A DNA stretch of 64,000 nt from an uncultured Clostridia bacterium. GTDB lineage: Bacteria; Bacillota; Clostridia; TANB77; CAG-508. Made by a program: the position numbers and the translations under genes. Positions 41,714 to 51,500 of the stretch are shown here, in pieces. The DNA lies in contig CANQVF010000005.1 in the NCBI GenBank assembly GCA_947627185.1, positions 1-64,000 of the forward strand. Reading direction: 5' to 3'. The notes below the pieces were generated by a model, which was given only the letters and a program-made list of their open reading frames with translations, was not told the DNA's origin and did not search any database. The first letter of the stretch is position 1; each line of letters begins with the position of its first letter.

Positions 41714-44700
41714 ATGGATTGGACTAAAGAACAAGAAAATGCAATTTATAAAAAAGATTCTAATATATTAGTTGCTGCAGCTGCTGGTAGTGGAAAAACA
41801 GCAGTACTTGTTGAACGTATAATTCAGAAAATTTTAAAAGATGAGCAAAATATTGATAGATTGTTAGTTGTTACTTTCACAAATGCAGCAGCTTCTGAAA
41901 TGAGAGAAAGAGTATTAGAAGCAATTTATAAAAAATTAGATGAAGATCCAAATAATGAAAATTTACAGAAACAAATTATTTTACTTGGCAAATCAAATAT
42001 TTGTACAATTCATTCTTTTTGTTTAGATGTCATAAAAAATAATTTTTTTGAAGTGGATTTATCTGCTAATTTTAGAATTGGAAATGAAGAAGAAATAGAA
42101 CTTTTAAAACAAGAAGTGTTAGAAGATGTTTTTGAAGAATTATATGAAGAAGATGATGAAGAATTTGAAAAATTAGTTAATACATATACAGGTTACAGAG
42201 GAGATGAACCATTAAAAGAAATTATTTTAAAAATATATAATTTTATGCAAAGTTCTCCTTTTCCACAAAAATGGCTAATAGAGAAAGTTAAAATGTTTGA
42301 AAAATCTGAAAATGAAAAAGATTTTTCTAAAAGTAAATGGGGAGAAATCCTTCTTAAAAATTTAAATGAAGAATTGATAGATGCTATAAATAGTTTAAAA
42401 ATAATAAGAAATAAATTAGAGAATTATTCAGAACTTGAAAAATATAAATTAACAATAGAAGATGATATAAATCTTTTGAAAAATCTTTTTGATAATACTA
42501 AAAAATCTTGGGATGATGCTTATAATATTGCAAAAGATATGAAATTTAAGTCTTGGCCTATTGATAAAAAAATAAATTTAGATATAAAAGATGAAGCAAA
42601 ATTATCTAGAGATTCCATAAAAAATAAAATAATGAAGCTTATAAAAGAAATTTTAGTATATGATTCTAATAATGCTTATAAAGATATATATGATATGCAT
42701 GAGATTTTGAAAATTTTAAAAGATGTAATACTAAAGTTTGAGAAAAGTTTTTCTCTTAAAAAACGTGAAAAAAATATAATAGATTTTAATGATATTGAAC
42801 ATTATGCACTTAAAATATTAATAAAAGATAATAATGGAAATTATGAACCAACAGAAGTTGCAAAGAAATACAGGGAAAAATTTGATGAAATTGCAATAGA
42901 TGAATATCAAGATAGTAATGAAGTTCAAGAACTTATACTAAAATCTATTTCGCACGGAAATAATTTATTTATGGTAGGAGATGTAAAACAAAGTATTTAT
43001 AAATTCCGTGGAGGATGTCCAAAATTATTTTTAGATAAATATGATACTTATAGTTTAGATGGAAATGATAAAGGATTAAAAATTCAACTTTTTAAAAATT
43101 TTAGAAGTAGAGAAAACATTTTACAAATTACTAATAATATTTTTGAAAGTATAATGAGTAAATCTTTAGGAGATATAGATTATAATGAAGAAGAATATTT
43201 AAATTTAGGTAGTGACTTTGAAGAAGTGGAAAATGGAGTAGGAATATCTGAATTAAATATTATAGATTTAAAAGAAGATAAAGAAGAAAATCTTTTTAAT
43301 GAAGAAATAGAAAATGAAAAAAATGAAGAAATAAGACAAATTCAAAAAGAAGAAATAGAAGCAAAATTTGTAGCAAAAAAGATAGAAGAAATAATAAAAA
43401 GTAAATTACAAATAAAAGATAAAAAATTAGGATATAGAGAAGTAACTTATAGAGATATAGTAATTTTACTTCGTTCAACATCTAAAATTTCTCAGATTTA
43501 TGAAAAAGAATTGATGAAAAGAAATATACCAATTTTTTCAGATACATCAAATGAATATTTAGATACTATTGAAATACAAACAATAATAAGTTTATTAAAA
43601 GTTTTAGATAATCCAATTGATGATATTTCATTAGTTTCAGTTTTGCGTTCAGAAATAGGAACTTTTACTGATAATGAAATTGTAGAAATTAGATTATGCA
43701 ATAAAAATGTTTCATTTTATGAAAGTTTAAATTTAGCTAAAAATAAATTGCAAGGAAAGTTAAAAGAAAAAATAAGTAGTTTTTTAGAGCATCTAGAAAA
43801 TTGGAGAAAAGAAAGTGATTATTTAAGTTTAGCAGAATTAATTTGGAAAATTTATGTAGATACTGGATTTTATAATTATGTAGGACTTATGCCAAATGGA
43901 CTTTTAAGACAAGCAAATTTGAAAATGCTTTTTGAAAGAGCCAAAGAATATGAAAAAACAAGTTTTAAAGGGTTATTTAATTTTATAAGATTTATAGAAA
44001 AATTGAAAACTGGAAATGGAGATATGTCTTCTGCAAAAATAATTGGAGAAAATGAAAATGTTGTTAGAATAATGAGTATTCATAAAAGTAAAGGACTTGA
44101 ATTTCCAATTGTATTTTTATGTAATACTTCTAAAAAAATGAATATGCAAGATTTAAATTCAAATATTCTTTTACATAATGAATTAGGAATTGGTCCTCAA
44201 TATATAAATTATGAAAAAATGATTGAATATTCTACATCTGCAAAAGATGCAATAAAAATTATTTCTAAGGAAGAAAATATTTCAGAAGAAATGAGAGTTT
44301 TGTATGTAGCACTTACTAGAGCAAAAGAAAAGTTAATTATAACTGGAACTGTAAAAGACTATGAAAAGGAATTAGAAAACAAAAAAGAAATTTTAAAAAT
44401 ATATAATAATAAAGAAAAAATAAATCCAATAATACTAAAAAAATATATTTCTTATTTGGATTGGATTGAACTTATTTTATTGAATAAAAAATTAGAAAAT
44501 TTAATAAATGTAAATGTATATGCAAAAAAAGATTTAAAGTTAGAGGAAAGAGAAAAAGAAGAAAAAATAAGGTCATTTGATTTTAAGAAAAAAACAGATT
44601 TTTCGAAATATGATGAAGAATTTAACTGGACTTATCCAAAACAAATTGCAACTACTCTACCAATAAAAAGTACTGTTAGTAAAATAAAAGAAATGCAAAA

Positions 44701-45301
44701 TGAAGCAGTTGATTTAGAAATTTTATATGAAAAACAAATTGGGATTGCAAATATTACTCCAGAATTTATGATAAAAAAAGAAAAAATTACTGGAGCTAGA
44801 GTTGGTACATTAATGCATTTATTTTTACAAAATATTGATTTTAAACAAGAATATGATTTGGCAAAATTAGAAAATTTGAGAAAAGATTTAGTATATAAAA
44901 ATATAATAACTAGTGAAGAATCTGAAGTTATTAATTTAAAAAAAGTAGATATATTTTTAAAATCTAATTTAGCTAAAAAAATTAAAAATTGTAAGAAAAT
45001 AGAAAAAGAAAAAGCTTTTTGTAAAAAAATGCTAGCAAAAGAAATTTTTGAAAATGCTGAGAATGAAATAATTTTAGTTCAAGGTATAATAGATTTATAT
45101 GGAATAACAGAAGATGATAAAATAATTTTATTGGATTATAAAACTGATTTTGTAAATAGTGAAAATGAATTAATAAAAAAATATCAAAAGCAACTTTCAA
45201 TCTATAAAGAAGCTTTAGAAGAAGCATTAGGAAAGCAAGTTTTTGAAGTTTATATATATTCAATATTTTTGAATCAAGAAATAAAAATTGATATTACTTG
45301 A
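41714..45301 (+). CDS. addA: ATP-dependent helicase/nuclease subunit AddA
   Basis: 1195 residues. UvrD-like helicase motifs in order: TKEQENAIYKKDSNILVAAA (Q motif), AAAAGSGKTA (Walker A, 21-30), FTNAAASEMRERV, IDEYQDSNEVQ (II), VGDVKQSIYKFRGG (III), SIHKSKGLEFPIVF (V) and YVALTRAKEKL (VI). The C-terminal RecB-type nuclease has GARVGTLMHLFLQ and IILLDYKTDF. AddAB processes double-strand breaks for RecA loading. AddB, normally encoded directly upstream, is not next to it here. Confidence 0.95.
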   Translation: MDWTKEQENAIYKKDSNILVAAAAGSGKTAVLVERIIQKILKDEQNIDRLLVVTFTNAAASEMRERVLEAIYKKLDEDPNNENLQKQIILLGKSNICTIHSFCLDVIKNNFFEVDLSANFRIGNEEEIELLKQEVLEDVFEELYEEDDEEFEKLVNTYTGYRGDEPLKEIILKIYNFMQSSPFPQKWLIEKVKMFEKSENEKDFSKSKWGEILLKNLNEELIDAINSLKIIRNKLENYSELEKYKLTIEDDINLLKNLFDNTKKSWDDAYNIAKDMKFKSWPIDKKINLDIKDEAKLSRDSIKNKIMKLIKEILVYDSNNAYKDIYDMHEILKILKDVILKFEKSFSLKKREKNIIDFNDIEHYALKILIKDNNGNYEPTEVAKKYREKFDEIAIDEYQDSNEVQELILKSISHGNNLFMVGDVKQSIYKFRGGCPKLFLDKYDTYSLDGNDKGLKIQLFKNFRSRENILQITNNIFESIMSKSLGDIDYNEEEYLNLGSDFEEVENGVGISELNIIDLKEDKEENLFNEEIENEKNEEIRQIQKEEIEAKFVAKKIEEIIKSKLQIKDKKLGYREVTYRDIVILLRSTSKISQIYEKELMKRNIPIFSDTSNEYLDTIEIQTIISLLKVLDNPIDDISLVSVLRSEIGTFTDNEIVEIRLCNKNVSFYESLNLAKNKLQGKLKEKISSFLEHLENWRKESDYLSLAELIWKIYVDTGFYNYVGLMPNGLLRQANLKMLFERAKEYEKTSFKGLFNFIRFIEKLKTGNGDMSSAKIIGENENVVRIMSIHKSKGLEFPIVFLCNTSKKMNMQDLNSNILLHNELGIGPQYINYEKMIEYSTSAKDAIKIISKEENISEEMRVLYVALTRAKEKLIITGTVKDYEKELENKKEILKIYNNKEKINPIILKKYISYLDWIELILLNKKLENLINVNVYAKKDLKLEEREKEEKIRSFDFKKKTDFSKYDEEFNWTYPKQIATTLPIKSTVSKIKEMQNEAVDLEILYEKQIGIANITPEFMIKKEKITGARVGTLMHLFLQNIDFKQEYDLAKLENLRKDLVYKNIITSEESEVINLKKVDIFLKSNLAKKIKNCKKIEKEKAFCKKMLAKEIFENAENEIILVQGIIDLYGITEDDKIILLDYKTDFVNSENELIKKYQKQLSIYKEALEEALGKQVFEVYIYSIFLNQEIKIDIT

Positions 45302-45303
45302 TA

Positions 45304-45332
45304 TTTACAAAAATAGCTATTTGCGGTATAAT
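45304..45332 (+). promoter_or_regulatory. SigA-type promoter after addA
   Basis: TTTACA (45304-45309) and TATAAT (45327-45332) with a 17-bp spacer, 78 bp before the next start codon. Confidence 0.65.
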
Positions 45333-45409
45333 AATAGTATATGTTAGAAAATGTAAATTGAAATTAACCTAAAATAATTACTCATTTATAAATAAGAGAG
45401 GTAATAATC

Positions 45410-46063
45410 ATGGATAGAATGAAAACATTTCTATTATATGCCCTAGGAATTGTAGGTTTTATTTTCTTATCAACTATTTTAGAAGATGGATTAATAGATG
45501 CAATGTATGTTAAAATGACTGGTTCTATAAATACATCTGGTTATGGTATTTCAATAGATGAGGTTTCAGCTAAAGCAACTAATGTAAATGGAAATATGAA
45601 AATAAAAATAACAAATAATTCTGAAACATATAATAAACTTTATTTAAAAATAGATTTATTTACTAAACAAGGATTGCTTGCTAAAACAAAGTATGTTGAA
45701 ATTGGTAATCTAAATGTAGGAGAAAGTAAAGAATATCAAATAAAACTAAAAGGTAATGAATTAGAAAAATATAATATATCAGTTGTTCATGAAGATACAA
45801 TTCCAGATAAAACAAATATAATAAGTATTTTCGGTTGGGAAATAGACTTAAGTAATGTGTTTGGAATGGATTTATCAAATGCAACATTGTTTGGAGTAAA
45901 ACTAACAGATTTATTTAGTGTAGATAGTGTTAAAACAGCAGGAAGCAATGCATGGAATTGGTCTATACGTATACTAAAATCTGTACCTTGGTGGGGTTAT
46001 GCAATAGGAGCTGGAATTATTCTTTGGTATTTACCATCAGGATATTTGTTTGGAATTATATAA
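45410..46063 (+). CDS. Two-helix membrane protein of unknown function
   Basis: 217 residues. A helix spans 7-25 and a hydrophobic C-terminus 192-217 (WWGYAIGAGIILWYLPSGYL). Between them is a beta-rich domain (KMKIKITNNSETYNKLYLKI, then NVGESKEYQIKLKGNE) of the FxLYD/DUF-type immunoglobulin-like pattern. The family is not recognised. GAGAGG ribosome site. Single gene between its own promoter and a strong terminator. Confidence 0.55.
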   Translation: MDRMKTFLLYALGIVGFIFLSTILEDGLIDAMYVKMTGSINTSGYGISIDEVSAKATNVNGNMKIKITNNSETYNKLYLKIDLFTKQGLLAKTKYVEIGNLNVGESKEYQIKLKGNELEKYNISVVHEDTIPDKTNIISIFGWEIDLSNVFGMDLSNATLFGVKLTDLFSVDSVKTAGSNAWNWSIRILKSVPWWGYAIGAGIILWYLPSGYLFGII

Positions 46064-46075
46064 ATCATATAAAAC

Positions 46076-46108
46076 AAAAAAACGTTACAATTTTGTAACG
46101 TTTTTTTT
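46076..46108 (+). terminator. Rho-independent terminator
   Basis: AAAAAAACGTTAC pairs with GTAACGTTTTTTT across a 6-nt loop, then a T-run. Confidence 0.9.
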
Positions 46109-46109
46109 A

Positions 46110-46138
46110 TTGTTAAAATTGATTTTATAGTATATAAT
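46110..46138 (+). promoter_or_regulatory. SigA-type promoter of the split transketolase genes
   Basis: TTGTTA (46110-46115) and TATAAT (46133-46138) with a 17-bp spacer, 36 bp before the start codon. Confidence 0.7.
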
Positions 46139-46174
46139 AAAATAGTATAAGAATATAATGAGGAGATATTGTAT

Positions 46175-46996
46175 ATGTCAGAATTTTTAAAAATACAAAA
46201 TTTGCAAAAAATAGCAAAAGATGTAAGAAAAGATATTGTAGAAATGCTTTATTCAGCACAATCTGGACATCCAGGTGGTTCACTATCAATAACAGATATA
46301 TTAACAACATTATATTTTTATGAAATGAATATTAATGTAAATAATCCAAAAGATGAAAATAGAGATAGATTAATACTTTCTAAAGGACACTGTTCACCAG
46401 CATTGTACTCATGCTTAGCAGAAAAAGGATTTTTTCCGAAAGAAGATTTAAAAACTTTTAGAAAAATAAATAGTTATTTGCAAGGACATCCAGATATGAA
46501 AAAAATTCCTGGTGTAGATATGACTTCAGGTTCATTAGGTCAAGGTTTATCTGTTGCAAATGGCATTGCAATTGCTGGAAAATTAGATGATAAGAGTTAT
46601 AGGGTTTATTGTATAATGGGTGATGGTGAAATAGAAGAAGGACAAATTTGGGAAGCTGCAATGACATCTAGCAAATATAAATTAGATAATCTTTGCGCTA
46701 TTGTAGATAATAATAATCTTCAAATAGATGGAAAAATAGAAGATGTTATGAGTCCATATCCTATAAATAAAAAATTTGAAAGCTTTGGATTTAATGTTAT
46801 AGAAATTGATGGACATAATTTTGAAGAAATAATAAATGCATTCGAAGATGCTAAAAAAGTTAAAGAAAAACCAACAGTTATAATAGCAAAAACTGTAAAA
46901 GGAAAAGGTGTATCTTATATGGAAAATCAGGTTGGATGGCATGGAAAAGCACCTAATGAAGAAGAATACAAATTAGCTTTAGAGGAATTAAAATAA
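46175..46996 (+). CDS. Transketolase, N-terminal subunit
   Basis: 273 residues from ATG 46175 (AGGAGA 8 nt upstream; a TTG at 46169 is too close). It is the thiamine-diphosphate-binding half: SGHPGGSLSI, SKGHCSPALYSCLAEKGFF, GSLGQGLSVANGIA, and the TPP motif GDGEIEEGQIWEAAM with a later VDNNNLQIDG. It works with the next gene's product as one transketolase, moving two-carbon units in the pentose phosphate pathway. Split transketolase is common in Clostridia and archaea. Confidence 0.95.
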   Translation: MSEFLKIQNLQKIAKDVRKDIVEMLYSAQSGHPGGSLSITDILTTLYFYEMNINVNNPKDENRDRLILSKGHCSPALYSCLAEKGFFPKEDLKTFRKINSYLQGHPDMKKIPGVDMTSGSLGQGLSVANGIAIAGKLDDKSYRVYCIMGDGEIEEGQIWEAAMTSSKYKLDNLCAIVDNNNLQIDGKIEDVMSPYPINKKFESFGFNVIEIDGHNFEEIINAFEDAKKVKEKPTVIIAKTVKGKGVSYMENQVGWHGKAPNEEEYKLALEELK

Positions 46997-47012
46997 ATTT
47001 AGGAGAATATAT

Positions 47013-47948
47013 ATGAATTTTGAAAATAAAAAAGCTACTAGACAAAGTTATGGTGAAGCTTTAGTAGAATTGGGAAAAATAAATAAAAATGTTGTAGTTT
47101 TAGATGCAGATTTAGCAGGAGCAACAAAAACAAATATGTTTTTAAAAGAATTTCCAGATAGATTTTTTGATATTGGAATAGCTGAACAAAATATGATAGC
47201 TACTGCTGCTGGACTTTCTACTTGTGGCAAAATTCCTTTTGCTAGTACATTTGCTGTTTTTGCAACAGGAAGAGTATATGATCAAATTAGAAATAGTATA
47301 TGCTATCCAAATTTAAATGTAAAAATTTGTGCAACTCATTGTGGAATAACTGTTGGAGAAGATGGAGCCACACATCAAATGTTAGAAGATATTAATTTAA
47401 TGAGAGGACTTCCAAATATGACTGTAATTTCTCCAGCTGATGATACAGAAGCAAAATGGGCAGTAAAAAAAGCAGCAGAAATTAATGGTCCAGTGTATAT
47501 TAGATTTGGAAGAGCTTCAACTCCAATAATTTATGATGAAAATACTAATTTTGAGTTAGGAAAAGGTATTCAATTTGGAGAAGGTACTTCTGCAACAATT
47601 TTTGCAACAGGAATAATGCTTGCAAAAGCTTTAAAAGCCAAAGAAGAATTAGAAAAAGAAAATATTAATATAAGAGTTATTGATATTCATACAATAAAAC
47701 CAATAGACAAAGAAATTATTATAAAATGTGCTAAGGAAACAGACAAATTGATTTCAATAGAAGAACACAGCATAATTGGTGGATTAGGAACAGCAATTTC
47801 TGAAGTTTTAACAGATAGCTTTCCAAAAAAATTAATTCGTTTAGGAATGAAAGATTGCTTTGGAAAATCTGGAAATGCCGAAGAATTATTAAAATATTTT
47901 GAACTTACAAGTGAAAAAATTATAGAAACAGTTAAAGAAAATATATAA
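47013..47948 (+). CDS. Transketolase, C-terminal subunit
   Basis: 311 residues. DADLAGATKTNMFLKEFPDR, then FFDIGIAEQNMIATAAGLS with the catalytic Glu (GIAEQNM), then THCGITVGEDGATHQMLEDI, and a C-terminal domain with SIEEHSIIGGLGTAISEVL. It completes the active site of the N-terminal subunit. TAGGAGA ribosome site, 16 bp after its partner. Confidence 0.95.
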   Translation: MNFENKKATRQSYGEALVELGKINKNVVVLDADLAGATKTNMFLKEFPDRFFDIGIAEQNMIATAAGLSTCGKIPFASTFAVFATGRVYDQIRNSICYPNLNVKICATHCGITVGEDGATHQMLEDINLMRGLPNMTVISPADDTEAKWAVKKAAEINGPVYIRFGRASTPIIYDENTNFELGKGIQFGEGTSATIFATGIMLAKALKAKEELEKENINIRVIDIHTIKPIDKEIIIKCAKETDKLISIEEHSIIGGLGTAISEVLTDSFPKKLIRLGMKDCFGKSGNAEELLKYFELTSEKIIETVKENI

Positions 47949-48001
47949 GAAAATAATTTACCAAATAAATGTATAATATAAAAAATAATGGAGAAATAAC
48001 T

Positions 48002-48562
48002 ATGAAAAAGAAAAAAATATTAATTATATTAATATTAATAATTTTATTAGTACTCATGATTACACTAATTATTTTAAAAAGTCATATAAGAACGCCAAAA
48101 GAAAACTTAGAATATATAAATTCAGATGAAATGGATTCAGGAACGTTTTCACCACAAATGATTCATATAGTAATAGCTTACTATGAAGGTGATTTAAATC
48201 CAAAGGCTATTTCTAAATCAACATATTATTTTGTAAATAATATGATACCAAAACTTTTAAAAGAATGTAGTGATGATTCAAAAATAGATAAATATTTTGA
48301 AAAAAATATGGATGAAATAAAATTTAATATAGGAATAAACGATAAAGATGAATTTAAAGCTTTAATGCAAGAAATAAAAAAATTATCTGGAAAATTAGAA
48401 TTTGAATCATCAAGATTTGATAGAGATAATATAACTAGAGAGAATTCTAGTCTAAAAACAATATTATATGTGAAATATAAAAATAATCCAGAATTATCAT
48501 TTGATGTAACAATATCAAATAAAGTATATAATAATAAATCATCAATAAGATTTTCAAAATAA
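48002..48562 (+). CDS. Small single-helix protein A of the hydrolase cluster
   Basis: 186 residues from ATG 48002 (TGGAGA upstream; an earlier in-frame ATG at 47969 lacks a site). A Lys-rich start and a membrane helix at about 5-25 are followed by an outside alpha/beta domain. The segments FVNNMIPKLLKECSDDSKID and DKDEFKALMQEIKKLSGKLE, then a final beta pair, align with the product of 57993-58538. It lies 15 bp upstream of the first giant hydrolase-like gene. No catalytic motif; probably a small partner or chaperone of the giant protein. Confidence 0.6.
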   Translation: MKKKKILIILILIILLVLMITLIILKSHIRTPKENLEYINSDEMDSGTFSPQMIHIVIAYYEGDLNPKAISKSTYYFVNNMIPKLLKECSDDSKIDKYFEKNMDEIKFNIGINDKDEFKALMQEIKKLSGKLEFESSRFDRDNITRENSSLKTILYVKYKNNPELSFDVTISNKVYNNKSSIRFSK

Positions 48563-48577
48563 AGAGTAGGAAAAAAT

Positions 48578-51500
48578 ATGGAAGAAGATAATAACAATGA
48601 AGAACTAGAAAATGATGAAGCACAAGAACCACAAGAACAAGAAGGACAAAGTTCTAGTTCTAGTAATTTAATTAGAGATGAAGCAAAAAATCAAGCTCAG
48701 AAACAGATAAAAAAAGAGATGTCAAAAGCAGTAACTAAAAATGCTGCAAAACATTCTGCTTTAGCTGCTTTAGGTCCAATACTTTTTTGGGTAGCTATAA
48801 TTATAGTAATTATAATAATTATTGTAGGTATAGTAATGTTTTTTATAACTATGCCTGGAATGGTTATGGATCAATTAAAACAATTAGCTTTAGCAGTAGG
48901 AGATATTGTTGCATCATGGTTTGGAGAAAGTACAACCACTCAAATTGCAGAAAAGGATGTATTTAGTGTATTAGATTATTTAGAAGAAATGGGATATGAT
49001 TTAAAAGGATATGGATTTCTAACTGATTATGTAGGTGAAAATAGAGATGGAGTAGAAAGAGATGAAGATGACAAAATAAGTGATGCTGAAAGTGATTTTA
49101 TATATGCATATTTAATTTCAGAAAATTATGTATATACAATAAAAAATTTTAATTTAAACACATCCTGGTGGGTAGCAATTTTTGACCATCTTTCTTCATT
49201 ACTTACTGATAGCTTAAAAAATAGAACAGGAATGTTAGTATTTTATCATGAAGGTGATGGAATAGGAAGAACATCAGATAATGCCTATGATGCATTTGAA
49301 AGAGGTAGTATAAAAGTAGATGTTGAAAGTAAAAAATTAGAAATAAAAAAAGGTTGGACAAATAATACAATGACATTTAATCTAGATGGTTGGACAGGAA
49401 GATATGGAATGCCAATAGATTTCTTGCTTTCAATACATTTAGCAACAATGATGCCGGATTTGGCATATGATATGTCAAATTCATTTAAAACAGAAGTAAA
49501 TATATTATTACATAAATCATCTGGACAAGTTGAAGGAACATATAAAGGTGCATCTGGAAATGTAAATTATGAAAGTGTAAGTAATGCTATAAATGGTTTA
49601 GCAGGAAAAAATATATTTTCAAGTATAATAACTAAAATAGATGAATGGGGACTTAATGCAAGTGAGGCACAAGCATTATTAGATTTAGGAATGATACCAC
49701 CATTCCATGATAAAGAAACATGTGGTTGTGAATATAATACAACATATTCAACAAGTGAAAACGGTATGCAACGAACTATATTTCCAATAGAAGATGAAAG
49801 CTTTTATGAAATTTATAATTTAGATAAAAATTGCAAATACTATTATTATTCATATGATGATACAGGATTTAATACACAAGTAATTGGATTGACAGAAGAA
49901 GAATTAAAATCAAAAAATCCAGAAGCAAAAGAAGAACTTGTAAAAGTAGGAGATAAATGCAAAGATTATTTAAAAAAATCAGTAAAATATATGAGAAAAG
50001 CTAATGATTATTCTTATGAAACATATATGCCATACGTAGAAAATGTAACGGATCATTGGTATAGAGATGTATATTTTATTGCAGATCAATCAACTAATTT
50101 TGTAGATTACGATTATGATTATGAGTCAATTATGAAAGAAAGATGGACACTATACGAAACAGATGAAAATGGTGATTATGTATACTATGAAATAGATGAA
50201 AATGGTAATTATAAAAAGAATGCTGATGGTACTGATAAGAAATATAACGGAAAAGTTATAGAAGGAAAAATTGAAGGAGAAAATGATGATGAAAAAAGAG
50301 TAGCAAGTGTTGGTGAAGATGGCACGAAAATAGCTAAAAAAGCTGTATTAGTAAATATGAAAAATTCAGCAGATGATTTAGATTGGAATTATTTAGGAAA
50401 CGGTATATATTCTGCATATGCAACAGATGAAAATAATATGTATGAATCACAAAAAGTATATCATGAAGGAAATGAAATATATGATGATGCAGATGAAGAT
50501 ACAAGAAAAGTTTTAGACTCTATATATTCGAATGTATTATTAGGATCTATAAAACAGACTGGTGAAGGTCAAAGAACGGAAACTAATAGTAAAATAAAAA
50601 AGATGTTTTTAGAAAATACTTATTTTAGATATACTGGTTCAGCAGAAGATGCAGAAATAATAACTGCACTAAGAAGAGATAATAATATAGAATATGGTCC
50701 TTTATCAAAAAGTGATTTATCAAAAGAGGCAAAAGTTGGAGATAAAACATATAAAGTATCAGATTATTCAGGGCAAGTATCGTTAAATCAAGATTCTTTA
50801 AATGCATTTAGTATGCTAGAAAATGAACATACTCTTGATGCAGATTATATATATAGGGATTTTAAAGAACTTATAGTTGAACTTGGATATTATAAAAAAG
50901 AAGAATTAACGGATGAAACTCCAAGACTATTAGAATTTTTAGTACCAGAATTAGGTTCATATGGTTATCCAAAAAGAATAATAGACAAAAATGAAAATGA
51001 ATTTGGAACAATGGTACATTCTAAAGATGATATAGAGGCAATTACTAAAACGATAATATCTCCTAAAGAAATAAAATCAAATTCTGAAAACGGGCCAAGT
51101 TTAGAAGAAGAATCAAATAATAACGAAAACGATTCTAAAAAAACAGTTACTTCTAGATCTTCAAGAATTAGTAATAGTTCAGCTGGAACATCAACAACTG
51201 GATTTAAAAGAGATACTTTGATTGATACTGCAACTGCTTGTTGGCAATATATTGTAGACTCTGGAAAATACACTTATGCAGGTGCAAGTATTCCTATTAC
51301 TGGAGGAACAACAGTAGACTGTAGCTCTTATGTATCTTGGATATTATATGAATATGGATTTGAAGAATTTAAAGGAGGTCAACATTGTACACAAGATTTT
51401 TATAATACAAATTGGAATGAAACAATGGGATGGGAAGAAATTGCAGTTGGACCAGGAGCAGATTGCTCTTCTCAATTACAAGCAGGAGATATATTTGTAA

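Noticed and set aside
47957..47977. TATAAT at 47972-47977 as a promoter of the hydrolase cluster
   Set aside because: No acceptable -35 box at normal spacing; a transcript reading through from the transketolase genes cannot be excluded.
48226..48597. 123-residue open frame on the minus strand across small protein A
   Set aside because: Phe/Leu/Ser-rich translation typical of the antisense of AT-rich genes, no ribosome site, and the + strand gene has a paralogue.
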